NCBI RefSeq assembly: GCF_000250655.1
Contig: NC_016935.1
Coordinates: forward strand, 2,870,001-2,934,000
Length of the DNA stretch: 64,000 nucleotides
Direction of reading: 5' to 3'
From: Paenibacillus mucilaginosus 3016
GTDB taxonomy: Bacteria > Bacillota > Bacilli > Paenibacillales > NBRC-103111
Of the stretch, positions 34,174 to 42,406 are shown piece after piece. Made by a program: the position numbers and the translations under genes. The notes under the pieces are model-generated. The model had not been told where the DNA came from. It saw only the letters and a program-made list of their open reading frames with translations, and searched no databases. Each line of letters opens with the position of its first letter. Position 1 is the first letter of the stretch.

Positions 34174-34370
34174 GGTCATCAAAATGAAGTCGTTTGGGGG
34201 ATTGGCATGAATGATAAAAGGGTTGTACGAAGCCCATAGGCCCCATATTATTGGCAAATCATCCACATGCTCATGCGGCTATTTATTTTCATGACCCCAA
34301 TGGAAATTCACTTGAATTCATAGGCCCTGTCGAGCTTGATTCATCTCAAGAAACTCAATCGATGATCTAG
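34174..34370 (+). pseudogene. Remnant of a VOC (glyoxalase/bleomycin-resistance) family gene
   Basis: One frame gives GHQNEVVWGIGMNDKRVV before a stop; a shifted frame gives HAHAAIYFHDPNGNSLEFIG and ends at TAG 34368-34370. The FHDPNGNSLEFIG block is the C-terminal metal-binding motif of VOC proteins. The N-terminal half is missing and at least one frameshift separates the parts, so the gene is dead. Confidence 0.6.
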
Positions 34371-34507
34371 AAGCATGGGAAGAAAGGAGAAGAAAGTAAT
34401 CTAGTTCGGTCCATTCTGGGGACAAGAACATATATGTCCTCAGAAAATGGACCGTCCGCGTCCAAAACTTGGGACAGATCTGGCTGCAGGTGACCTGGCA
34501 CCAGTCC

Positions 34508-34556
34508 AATAACCCCACACCGGAGCCGATCAAGTACTCCGGTTGGCGGGGTTATT
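34508..34556 (-). terminator. Terminator downstream of the alpha/beta hydrolase
   Basis: AATAACCCC (34508-34516) pairs with GGGGTTATT (34548-34556), with an inner CCGGAG/CTCCGG helix. It stands 84 bp beyond the hydrolase stop. Confidence 0.6.
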
Positions 34557-34639
34557 GAAGTGCCGGAGGTTTAATCCAGAAGTTAGCGGTGGAAGTGTGG
34601 GAGAGGTTAGCCCAGCTGAATCTGGCCCCTGGGTCAAGC

Positions 34640-35458
34640 TCAGACTGCAAGCCCCTCGAGAAATTCCCTCACGGCGCGGCAGTAACCGCCCAGATCATCC
34701 GTATGGACGCCATGCCCCGTATCGAATACGGCCAGCCGGGCGCCGGGGCGGCGGGACACCATCCGCTCGGCTTGGGCCTCGTCCATGACAAAGCTGTGCC
34801 TGCCGTGGATCAGCAGGATGGGGCAGGCGGAGGAGAGCCAGTCGTCCCACCACTCTCCGTTGCAGTTCTCCTGGGAGATGCGCATGCCTGGCAGATCGCA
34901 GCGCAGGCCCCAGCCCCGCTCGTCTTCGAAGGAGCCTTCGATGAAATAATCGATGCTCTTCAGGCCGGCCTGCTTCAGCGCCTCGCGGAGTTCCCTCAAG
35001 GAGCCGGTGCGCTCGGGCAGCTTCCCGGCGAAGCTCAGGTCAGCCTGAATCTCGGCACCGATATCTTCGACGATCACGGCCTTCACCAGCTCGGGATAGC
35101 GTGCCGCAAACTGATACGCATTGAGTCCGCCTAGGGAATGGCCGAGCAGGGTAACCGGCCGGCCGCCCAGCACGGTGCGGATGAAGGCGAGAATGTCGCC
35201 GATATAGCTCTCCCGGGAGTAATCCCGGTCCTCCGGGTGTTCGCTCCAGCCGTGACCGCGCTGATCCAGGCTGATCACGCGCCAGTCCGCAAACTTCGCC
35301 GCCACCTCCGAGAAGGTCCTCGCATTCCCCATGTGTCCATGCAGCAGGAGCAGCACGTTATCGCTCTCCCCGCCGTAATCGAGGTAAGAGAGCTGGAGCG
35401 ATCCGGACGGAAAGCATTTGCGGACTCCGCAGGGGTGGTATGTTTGAACAGATAGCAT
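34640..35458 (-). CDS. Alpha/beta-fold hydrolase
   Basis: A 272-aa cytosolic protein with the alpha/beta hydrolase layout: oxyanion-loop HGHMGNARTF, DQRGHGWSE, nucleophile elbow GHSLGG (S108), acid region IHGRHSFVMDE and catalytic His in FDTGHGVHTDD. The substrate is unknown; relatives include esterases, haloperoxidase-like and epoxide-hydrolase-like enzymes. ATG 35458 follows AAAGGAGGAATATACT; the longer in-frame start is not supported. It is transcribed divergently from the WYL regulator (113 bp apart), which may control it. Confidence 0.9.
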   Translation of the reverse strand: MLSVQTYHPCGVRKCFPSGSLQLSYLDYGGESDNVLLLLHGHMGNARTFSEVAAKFADWRVISLDQRGHGWSEHPEDRDYSRESYIGDILAFIRTVLGGRPVTLLGHSLGGLNAYQFAARYPELVKAVIVEDIGAEIQADLSFAGKLPERTGSLRELREALKQAGLKSIDYFIEGSFEDERGWGLRCDLPGMRISQENCNGEWWDDWLSSACPILLIHGRHSFVMDEAQAERMVSRRPGARLAVFDTGHGVHTDDLGGYCRAVREFLEGLAV

Positions 35459-35500
35459 AGTATATTCCTCCTTTAGTGGGTTAACAGGGGTCATCTGGTC

Positions 35501-35547
35501 TTGACTTCTTCTTGAATGTAACAGACAATAGTGACAATTCATGTCAC
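35501..35547 (+). promoter_or_regulatory. Promoter and palindromic operator between hydrolase and WYL regulator
   Basis: TTGACT (35501-35506), 17 bp, GACAAT (35524-35529), followed at once by the palindrome GTGACA-ATTCA-TGTCAC (35531-35547). The location over the expected start fits autorepression by the WYL protein. Confidence 0.6.
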
Positions 35548-35571
35548 GATCATAAAAAAATGGAGCCGCGT

Positions 35572-36528
35572 ATGTCCAAATCCAAACGACTCATGGAACT
35601 CATGATGGCCGTCAACCGGAAGCGCAAATTTACCGTCAAGGAGCTCGCCGGAGAGTTCGGCGTGTCGCCGCGGACGATCCTGCGCGACCTGCAGGAGCTG
35701 AGCGAGCTGGGGGTTCCGCTCTACTCCGAGGTGGGTCCTCATGGTGGGTACCAGGTGCTGAAGCAGCGGATTCTGCCTCCGATCGCATTCTCCGAGGACG
35801 AAGCAGTCGCGGTTTTCTTTGCGGTGCATGCGCTGCGGCACTATGCTTCCCTTCCCTTCGAGACGGAGTCTTCCTCGGCGCTGAACAAATTCTATTACTA
35901 CATGCCGCAGGACACGCGGGACCGGATTGACCAGATGAAGCAGCGGGTGGACTTCGTGACCCCGGCGAGGCAGGCTTCCTCCCCGTACTTATCCCTTCTG
36001 CTGGAAGCGGCCATCCGTCAGCAGGTGCTGCTGGTCGATTACGAATCCCGGGGGCAGCGTTCCCGGCGGGAGCTCCAGCCTGTCGGCATCTACACGCGGG
36101 ACGGCCTGTGGTACTGTCCCGCCTACTGCTTCCGCAGCGGAGAGCTTCGGGTGTTCCGGTGCGACCGGATGCATGCCGTCGAGCCTTCGGATACCGAGCC
36201 TGTGGAGCTGCGGCATGTCCACCTGGAGAACCGGCTGCACGAGCAGCGTGCCCCGGTGGAGCAGGAGGCTGTCACCATCTTGGCGGAGCTGACTCCGGCG
36301 GGGGTGCAGGCGTGTGAGGCGGCACCCTGGCCCGACCCCCGGCTGCATCTGCGCGAAGACGGGAGCGGGTGGCTGGAGGGGGAGATTGCGAAGCGGGACC
36401 TGCCGTATTTTGCACAGTTTTTCATCGGGTTGGGGCTGGATATCACGGTGAAGCAGCCGCCGGAGCTGCTGGAGGCCATTCGGACGAAGCTGGCTGAGCT
36501 TACGGCCAAGTATAAGCCATGCAAATGA
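35572..36528 (+). CDS. WYL-domain transcriptional regulator (YafY/DeoR-like HTH)
   Basis: A 318-aa regulator: N-terminal winged HTH (RLMELMMAVNRKRKFTVKEL, FGVSPRTILRDLQELSELG), a middle WYL domain (RRELQPVGIYTRDGLWYCPAYC, RVFRCDRMHAV) and a WCX-like C-terminus. WYL domains bind ligands such as nucleic acid fragments or nucleotides. The start at ATG 35572 uses TGGAG as Shine-Dalgarno; ATG 35560 would add four residues. It is divergent from the alpha/beta hydrolase and likely controls it and itself. Confidence 0.9.
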   Translation: MSKSKRLMELMMAVNRKRKFTVKELAGEFGVSPRTILRDLQELSELGVPLYSEVGPHGGYQVLKQRILPPIAFSEDEAVAVFFAVHALRHYASLPFETESSSALNKFYYYMPQDTRDRIDQMKQRVDFVTPARQASSPYLSLLLEAAIRQQVLLVDYESRGQRSRRELQPVGIYTRDGLWYCPAYCFRSGELRVFRCDRMHAVEPSDTEPVELRHVHLENRLHEQRAPVEQEAVTILAELTPAGVQACEAAPWPDPRLHLREDGSGWLEGEIAKRDLPYFAQFFIGLGLDITVKQPPELLEAIRTKLAELTAKYKPCK

Positions 36529-36550
36529 CCATAAGAGAGGAAGATGGCCC

Positions 36551-36829
36551 ATGTGCCGCAATATCAAAACCTTGTTTAACTTCGAGCCGCCCGCGACCGA
36601 GGAGGAGATCCAGGCCGCCGCGCTGCAGTTCGTACGCAAGATCTCGGGCTTCCAGACTCCGTCGAAGGCGAATGCGGACGCGTTCCACCTCGCTGTAGAA
36701 GAAGTGACGGCCGCCGCCCGGAAGCTTATGGGGACCCTGGTCACGCAGGCGGAGCCGCGCAGCCGTGAGGCGGAGGCCGAGCGGGCACGGGCGCGCAATG
36801 CCAAGCGGTTCGGGACGGGAGAGGAGTAG
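36551..36829 (+). CDS. DUF2277 family protein
   Basis: A 92-aa protein opening MCRNIKTLFNFEPPATEEEI, the hallmark of DUF2277, followed by a helical region (AALQFVRKISGFQTPSKANA) and an Arg-rich tail. The family is widespread and small, with no known biochemical function. It starts 23 bp after the WYL regulator stop, behind GAGGAAG, so probably in one transcript with it. Confidence 0.85.
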   Translation: MCRNIKTLFNFEPPATEEEIQAAALQFVRKISGFQTPSKANADAFHLAVEEVTAAARKLMGTLVTQAEPRSREAEAERARARNAKRFGTGEE

Positions 36830-36929
36830 GCGGGGAACCACCAGCTATATCAAAGTGTATGAGGCTGCCTGCAGGATCGGCGGTCTTTTTTCGCGCACGG
36901 TGAAAGATATCATACTGATTTTAATGATT

Positions 36930-37211
36930 TTGCAATGGATGCTCCCGCCGGGTTATGCGGAGGCTGCGGCTTTATTCGCTGACCGGGAGGAGCCGATCTG
37001 CTTTGGCCATTATCATCCCGTTCACTTCTTCGGGGCGACGGCGCCCCTGTTTCTGAACCCGGGCTCGCTGGGGTGTAATCATCAGCCGCTGGCCCGCTTG
37101 GCGTTAGTCGAAGTGGACGACAAGGGAACCCTTGAGCTCATGGCCGCCGGCTGCGACAATACCGGATTCTTAAGGTCTTATGACGTGCTGCAAGTTCCGG
37201 ACGGGAGTTGA
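36930..37211 (+). pseudogene. 5'-truncated metallophosphoesterase remnant
   Basis: The frame through ICFGHYHPVHFF and LFLNPGSLGCNHQPLARLAL matches the C-terminal metal-binding motif (GHxH) and following strand of YfcE-like phosphodiesterases. The N-terminal motifs DxH, GDxxD and GNHE needed for catalysis are missing, and no Shine-Dalgarno precedes a suitable start. Treated as a decayed gene. Confidence 0.6.
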
Positions 37212-37422
37212 TTCGGAAGATTTTTCATGGCGGACAGCGCCCTTAGCGTATCCTTCTCCAAAATGGTACACCCCTTTGCTGCAAAAGTGGATCTTTTCGT
37301 CATACCGCTGATCTGGTTGAATAGGAATACCCCGATAGCGAGGGGGACGGCATGAATACCCGTTCCGGATCAACAGGGAGCGCGTGCCGGTATTACCGGA
37401 AGACGGAGACGGAGGTATGGCC

Positions 37423-37674
37423 ATGGGACTCGAGATGAGAGACCGCTGTGAAACCTGTACGAAGGCGCTAGACCGTACATCGACCGCCTACATCTGCACG
37501 CATGAGTGCACCTTCTGCCCCGAATGCACGGAGGCGGTGCACCATGTATGCCCCAACTGCGGCGGAGAGCTGGTGAAGAGGCCGAGAAGCGGACCGGCCG
37601 TAACCAGCTGCCCGTTCCGCTCGCAGTCGGTGCATAGTGCCGCAGGTCATGCGGGGTACCGGATCCCCGATTGA
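37423..37674 (+). CDS. DUF1272 zinc-ribbon-like protein
   Basis: An 83-aa protein starting MGLEMRDRCETCTKALDRTS, with cysteine pairs CETC, CTHEC, CPEC and CPNC that should bind two zinc ions, then GGELVKRPRS; this is the DUF1272 pattern. Function unknown. ATG 37423 is 7 nt after GGAGG; ATG 37417 is too close to it. Monocistronic; 37212-37422 contains no other gene that I recognise. Confidence 0.85.
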   Translation: MGLEMRDRCETCTKALDRTSTAYICTHECTFCPECTEAVHHVCPNCGGELVKRPRSGPAVTSCPFRSQSVHSAAGHAGYRIPD

Positions 37675-37783
37675 ACGCGGTCACTGAGCCATCTGTGGAC
37701 GGACCCCGAATAGCCTGTACATGGGGCAGTTCCGGAGGCTTGAACTGTCCGTCCATTTCATGGAATAAGCACGAAAACTCAAA

Positions 37784-37821
37784 AACACCCCCTCTCCGAT
37801 ACGCACCGGATAGGGGGTGTT
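37784..37821 (-). terminator. Terminator of exoA
   Basis: AACACCCCCTCTCCG pairs with CGGATAGGGGGTGTT. The minus-strand tail TTTTGAG follows, 15 bp past the exoA stop. Confidence 0.88.
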
Positions 37822-37835
37822 CTTGTGCTGCCGCT

Positions 37836-38615
37836 TTAGACGTCGACCGCAGCTGCCTGCGGCACTTCGGCCAGAGTCAGAACGACCGGGCAGTGGTCGC
37901 TGCCCAGCACATGCGCGTGGATCTGCGCGTCCTGCAGGGAGGGGGCGAGCCGGGCGGAGGCAAGGAAGTAGTCGATACGCCATCCGACGTTCCGCTCCCG
38001 CACCTTCGGCATGTTCGACCACCAGGTGTAGGCGTCCGTCTGCTCGGGATAGAAGTGGCGGAACGTATCGATGAACCCGGCCCCGAGCAGGTCGGTCATC
38101 TTCTGCCGCTCCTCGGCGGTGAAGCCGGAGTTGCCGCGGTTGCCCTTGGCATTCTTGAGGTCGATCTCCTCGTGGGCGACATTGAGGTCCCCGCACAGGA
38201 TGACCGGCTTCACGGCATCGAGTCCGGCGATATAGCGGCGGAACCGGTCCTCCCACTCCAGCCGGTAGTCCAGCCTGGACAAGTCCCGCTTGGCATTCGG
38301 CGTGTAGACCGTTACGAGATAGAAGCCGTCGAACTCGAGCGTGATGATGCGCCCCTCCGGCTCGGAGTCCTCTTCGAGGCCATAGCGCACGCTGAGCGGC
38401 TTAACCTTGGTGAAGACGGCGGTGCCGGAGTAGCCCTTCTTCTCCGCATAGTTCCAGTATTGATGATAATCCGGGTAGTCCAGTGCGATCTGGCCTTCCT
38501 GCAGCTTCGTTTCCTGGACGCAGAAGATATCCGCATCCGTCTGCGCGAAGTACTCGCTGAATCCTTTATTGACGCAGGCCCTCAGGCCGTTCACGTTCCA
38601 TGAGACAAGCTTCAT
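37836..38615 (-). CDS. exoA: Exodeoxyribonuclease III / AP endonuclease
   Basis: A 259-aa DNA repair enzyme of the Exo III (endonuclease/exonuclease/phosphatase) family: MKLVSWNVNGLRA, catalytic E in CVQETKLQ, YTPNAKRDLSRLDYR, GDLNVAHEEIDLKN, and SDHCPV at the C-terminus. It cleaves at abasic sites and trims 3' blocks. Length matches the family. AAGGAG precedes ATG 38615. It is transcribed in the same direction as, and 17 bp after, the PilZ gene, possibly as one transcript. Confidence 0.95.
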   Translation of the reverse strand: MKLVSWNVNGLRACVNKGFSEYFAQTDADIFCVQETKLQEGQIALDYPDYHQYWNYAEKKGYSGTAVFTKVKPLSVRYGLEEDSEPEGRIITLEFDGFYLVTVYTPNAKRDLSRLDYRLEWEDRFRRYIAGLDAVKPVILCGDLNVAHEEIDLKNAKGNRGNSGFTAEERQKMTDLLGAGFIDTFRHFYPEQTDAYTWWSNMPKVRERNVGWRIDYFLASARLAPSLQDAQIHAHVLGSDHCPVVLTLAEVPQAAAVDV

Positions 38616-38632
38616 CGTTTGTAATAATCTCC

Positions 38633-39064
38633 TTACTGCTGCGAATGGTTGCTGGGTACCGGCTGCGGTACGGCTTCGTACCGGGCGGACCAAGGCTTGG
38701 TCATGACGGCCGCCTGTGTTCTCAGGCGGTGCTCTCCCGTCAGGCTCTCGTGCGTCAGGAAGCGGTTCAGCGCATTGGAGATCGACAGGAACTGCACGCC
38801 GTACAGGAAGCCGGTCTCGGTGTGCTCCTTCCAGACGATCTTCCCGTGCATTTCGCCGAACAGTGCGTTCTCGAACTTCAGTACATAGTCTCCGTGTGCC
38901 GGGAAGTTTAACGAACACTTGAAGGACAGTCCCGTCAGGGAGATGTCCTTCAGTTCGATGAAGGTCCGCCGCGTCTTCGTCTCTTTGTTCTGGATGCTAT
39001 GTATGGATAAGGACAGATCCAGCGCGGTGGTGGACCGTTGATGCTGCCGATTTTCGTGGGACAT
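38633..39064 (-). CDS. PilZ-domain protein (c-di-GMP receptor)
   Basis: A 143-aa protein with the two PilZ ligand motifs: RQHQRS (RxxxR) near residue 6 and DISLTGLSF (D/NxSxxG) at about 40, then beta strands (DYVLKFENALFGEMHGKIVW). It should bind c-di-GMP and act on a partner. GGAGAATGCATC precedes ATG 39064. Together with the riboswitch-controlled GGDEF protein at 3282 this gives a c-di-GMP synthesis and response capacity within the window, though the two are 34 kb apart. Confidence 0.88.
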   Translation of the reverse strand: MSHENRQHQRSTTALDLSLSIHSIQNKETKTRRTFIELKDISLTGLSFKCSLNFPAHGDYVLKFENALFGEMHGKIVWKEHTETGFLYGVQFLSISNALNRFLTHESLTGEHRLRTQAAVMTKPWSARYEAVPQPVPSNHSQQ

Positions 39065-39309
39065 GATGCATTCTCCTTCTGAGGTCGTGTGCGTGCCAGC
39101 CGATTCGTTTTAGTGAACTGTAGATCAAATATATCAAAAATCACGAAAATTGTCCTGTAATATTAGGGAATCTTTAGGTTCAACGGCCTATAAACCGCGA
39201 AATGTTAAAAAAGTGTGAGGTCAACAAAAGACACCGGAAGTCAACAGGCTCCACTAGGAAGGCTCCCAGGGGCAGTTCTATAATGAACCGTAAGAGGAGG
39301 AGACAGGAC

Positions 39310-40215
39310 ATGAACGCCAATCTCAAAGGATTCGTACGTAACATCCCGCTTCATCTCATGCTCGTTCCCGGGCTGATCGTGATCCTGATTTACAACTATA
39401 TCCCGATGGCGGGGCTCATCATAGCCTTCCAGGATTTCTCGCCGATCGGAGGCTTCCGGGTCATGAACTGGGTGGGGCTCGATAATTTCAAGTATCTCTT
39501 CGAGCTGCCGGGCTTCTATCAGGTGGTCTGGAACACCGTCTTTATCTCCGTTATGAAAATCATCGCGGGTCTGACCGTCCCGGTCCTGGTGGCCCTGCTG
39601 CTCAATGAAGTCCGTTCGTCGGGGTTCAAGCGCTCGGTGCAGACCATTATCTATATGCCCCACTTTTTCTCCTGGGTCGTGCTTGCGGGGATCCTGATCG
39701 ACGTGCTGTCGCCGAGCGGCGGTCTCGTCAACATGGCGCTGAAGGCCGCGGGCTACCCTCCGATTCAGTTTCTCGCGAGCAACGACTGGTTTCCTTACGT
39801 GCTGGTGATCAGCGACCAATGGAAGGAATTCGGCTTCGGCACCATCATCTATCTGGCGGCGCTGACGAGCATCGACAGCTCGCTGTACGAAGCGGCCGTC
39901 ATGGACGGGGCCGGGCGGTGGAAGCAGACCTGGCATATCACGCTGCCGGGCATCCGCCCGATCATGATCCTGATGCTGACGCTGAGCCTGGGGAATGTTC
40001 TGAACGGAGGCTTCGACCAGGTGTTCAACCTGTACAATCCGCTGGTCTACGAATCGGGGGACATTCTCGATACGATGATCTACCGGATCGGCCTGCAGGA
40101 TGCCCAGTATTCCGTCTCGACGGCGCTCGGGCTCATCAAGTCGGTGGTATCCTTCCTGTTCATCGGGCTCGGGTATTATCTGGCCTACCGCATTGCGAAT
40201 TACCGGATTTTCTAA
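39310..40215 (+). CDS. ABC sugar transporter permease, LplB type (module 3)
   Basis: A 301-aa six-helix permease (LMLVPGLIVILIYNYIPMAG, YMPHFFSWVVLAGILIDVL) with EAA loop EAAVMDGAGRWKQTWHITLP. AGGAGGAG lies before ATG 39310; the 36 basic residues upstream in frame are not coding. It starts a third transporter set whose binding protein and two-component genes lie past a 1.2-kb noncoding stretch. No attached hydrolase, so the substrate is unknown. Confidence 0.9.
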   Translation: MNANLKGFVRNIPLHLMLVPGLIVILIYNYIPMAGLIIAFQDFSPIGGFRVMNWVGLDNFKYLFELPGFYQVVWNTVFISVMKIIAGLTVPVLVALLLNEVRSSGFKRSVQTIIYMPHFFSWVVLAGILIDVLSPSGGLVNMALKAAGYPPIQFLASNDWFPYVLVISDQWKEFGFGTIIYLAALTSIDSSLYEAAVMDGAGRWKQTWHITLPGIRPIMILMLTLSLGNVLNGGFDQVFNLYNPLVYESGDILDTMIYRIGLQDAQYSVSTALGLIKSVVSFLFIGLGYYLAYRIANYRIF

Positions 40216-40236
40216 CAAGGAAAGGAGCAGCTACCG

Positions 40237-41130
40237 ATGCATCACATTTCGGCCCCGTACCGCTGGTTTCTCCGTTTCAATTACGCTGTGCTTACCGTCC
40301 TGGCGCTCTTGTGCCTGTTCCCGCTCGTGAACATCCTTGCGATCTCGTTCAGCTCGAGCGGTGCGGTGGCGGCGGGGAAGGTGACCTTCTGGCCGGTGGA
40401 TTGGACGCTCTCGTCCTACACTTATATGATGGAAAACCGCCAGTTCACCGGTTCCTTCCTCATCAGTCTCACCCGGGTGGCGCTCGGGACGGCGGTCAAC
40501 CTGGTGCTCACGATCCTGGTGGCTTATCCGCTGTCCAAGGACGCCCGCACCTTCCGTTCCCGCACCGTCTATGCCTGGATTTTCGTCTTCACGATGCTCT
40601 TCGGCGGCGGGCTCATACCGACCTATCTCGTCGTGAAGGAAACGGGGATGCTGAACTCTGTCTGGGCGCTGATCCTGCCGGGCGCGGTCCCGATCTTCAA
40701 CGTGCTGCTCATGCTGAACTTCTTCCGCGGTCTGCCTAAGGAGCTCGAGGAGGCGGCCTGGATGGACGGCGCGGGACATTTCCGCACCCTGTGGAGCGTC
40801 TATCTGCCGGTCTCGCTGCCCAGCATTGCCACAGTGACGCTGTTCACTGTCGTCGGTCACTGGAACGCATGGTTCGACGGGATGATCTATATGAAAAGTC
40901 CGGAGCATCACCCGCTCGCGACTTATCTGCAGTCGATGCTGCAGCAGCAGCTGAACGTGACGACGACAACAGGGATGTCGCTGGAAGAAGCTGACCGGCT
41001 CAGCCGTGTCTCGGACCGGACCACGCAGGCATCCCAGATTTTCCTCTCCGTGGTACCGATCCTGGTGCTGTACCCGTTTCTGCAGCGATATTTTGTCAAG
41101 GGACTGGTCGTAGGGAGCGTGAAGGGATAA
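40237..41130 (+). CDS. ABC sugar transporter permease, YtcP/LplC type (module 3)
   Basis: A 297-aa permease with six predicted helices, GGGLIPTYLVVKETGMLNS, EAA loop EAAWMDGAGHFRTLWSVYLP and C-terminus FVKGLVVGSVKG. AAAGGAGC precedes the ATG, 21 bp after the first permease. The binding protein gene does not follow directly, unlike modules 1 and 2. Confidence 0.9.
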   Translation: MHHISAPYRWFLRFNYAVLTVLALLCLFPLVNILAISFSSSGAVAAGKVTFWPVDWTLSSYTYMMENRQFTGSFLISLTRVALGTAVNLVLTILVAYPLSKDARTFRSRTVYAWIFVFTMLFGGGLIPTYLVVKETGMLNSVWALILPGAVPIFNVLLMLNFFRGLPKELEEAAWMDGAGHFRTLWSVYLPVSLPSIATVTLFTVVGHWNAWFDGMIYMKSPEHHPLATYLQSMLQQQLNVTTTTGMSLEEADRLSRVSDRTTQASQIFLSVVPILVLYPFLQRYFVKGLVVGSVKG

Positions 41131-41150
41131 ACTTGTAAGCAGGACAGGAG

Positions 41151-41176
41151 AAGGGGCCGCCCGTGCGGCTCCTTTG
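41151..41176 (+). terminator. Hairpin after the module 3 permeases
   Basis: AAGGGGCCGC pairs with GCGGCTCCTT around CCGT, followed by TGGTCG without a T-run. It probably ends or stabilises the two-permease message. Confidence 0.5.
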
Positions 41177-41486
41177 GTCGTGAGAAGGGCGCGAGTCGTG
41201 GGGAAACAAGGGAGGCAGCGAATGTGGGCGGTACCCGCGGGAGTAGGGGCGTGATCTCGAGAAACGCTGTCAGGCTGCGCCCCCGGATCGGTGTCAGCAC
41301 TCTAGGAGAGTGGAGCTAGAGGGGCCGGGGGTGGTGGAGACGGCGGCGGAACAGTGGAACGGGAGATAGGTCAAAACCGCGGGAACTGTGGAGGCAGCGG
41401 AAACCGAGGAGGGCGGAAAGGGTGGAGATACCCGAACCTGCGAGACCCGGATTCGTTTTTGCTGCTTGCGGGAGGGCCGCCCTTAT

Positions 41487-41731
41487 GGAAATAGCGGAAC
41501 TCAGATTCGTTATGCTGTCCGCCGGGAGGGCAAATCCGTAAATAGAGGAACTGAGGTTCGTTATGCTGCCCACCAGGAGGGCAAACCCGCAAATAGAGGA
41601 ACTGAAGTTCGCTATTTGACGGTTACTTGGTGTTTTTCAATGAAAATGATGGCAATAAGGCATCTGAGTTCCGCTATTCGCTGGGAAATCACGGGAAATA
41701 TCCAAATAAGATATCGTAGTTCCGCTATTGC
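41487..41731. repeat. Dispersed 26-bp repeat family, locus B (three forward, two inverted copies)
   Basis: Forward copies of AAATAGAGGAACTGAG.TTCG at about 41487-41515, 41540-41566 and 41591-41618; inverted copies at 41651-41679 and 41704-41731. Spacers between forward copies share GGGAGGGCAAA..CG, and the inverted half aligns with locus A at 9860-9954 over about 100 bp. No coding potential. Confidence 0.85.
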
Positions 41732-41931
41732 AAGCCACGGGCCGGGTCACCGGTCAGGTCGTGCTGGATAAGCCACGGGCGGCGTCTCCGATCAAGTCGC
41801 TGGATAAGCCACGGGCCGGGTCACCGTTCAACTGATAAGCCACTGGCCCTGTTACCGGTCAGGTCGCTGGATAAGCCCAAGCCCTCGTAACCGGCTAAGC
41901 CATGGGCTCCCTCACCGATCGAGGCTTGGAT
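41731..41931. repeat. Tandem repeat of about 36 bp, six degenerate units
   Basis: Units begin AAGCCACGGGC and run through GTCACCGGTCAGGTCGCTGGAT: 41731, 41770, 41806, 41837, 41873 and 41897, with lengths of 24 to 39 bp. Units 3 and 5 are shortened. It starts exactly where the last 26-bp repeat ends. Confidence 0.8.
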
Positions 41932-42217
41932 GAAGCCACCGGCTAGTCAACGGAAAAAACACAATGAAAATTCGGCACCATGCTCAAGCCGAATTCCTGC
42001 AGGGAGGCAAGGGCGCTGCCTATTTCCTGGCACGGGATTGCAAAACCCTGTGGGGGGCCGTTGGCGGCTCCTTTTTTGGAATGAATATCGGTGGCATTCC
42101 ATGTCTGCTTACTGTCCGCAAGGTACCCTGACGGCTGCTGCCATCCATCCGCATGTCCCGGGGGCCCTTCCGCAATTAGGGCTCATTGCGCGGAATCACC
42201 GCTGAAGGCATACCTTG

Positions 42218-42346
42218 GTGCCATCCCATGTTCCGGAGGAGAAGGCTAGTAGCTCTAGCCGCCGCCATCCCGATGTTCCGGAGGAATGGCAGGAGCACTA
42301 GCCGCCGGCATCTCCATGCATCGGATGAACAGGCAGGAACACGAAG
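42218..42346. repeat. Tandem repeat, three units of exactly 43 bp
   Basis: Units 42218-42260, 42261-42303 and 42304-42346 share GCCATCCC.ATGTTCCGGAGG and a GGC.AG..CTAGCC end; the third is most diverged. A partial unit (GCTGCCATCCATCCGCATGT) lies near 42137. It sits just upstream of the sensor kinase gene at 42407. Confidence 0.85.
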
Positions 42347-42406
42347 GGAAACCGATCCGCCGGCGCAGAGAAAGCCAGGGTGCTTCCCAAGAAAAGGAGG
42401 ATCCAT

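Noticed and set aside
39130..39170. On the minus strand TTACAGGACAATTTTCGTG resembles the galactan-regulon motif
   Set aside because: The ACAG to ATTTT spacing is four bases shorter than the strict eight of the other copies, and it lies upstream of the PilZ gene with no galactan link.
41487..41731. Regularly spaced short repeats resembling a CRISPR array
   Set aside because: Repeats change orientation midway, the spacers between them share sequence, unit identity is low, and no cas genes are in the window.
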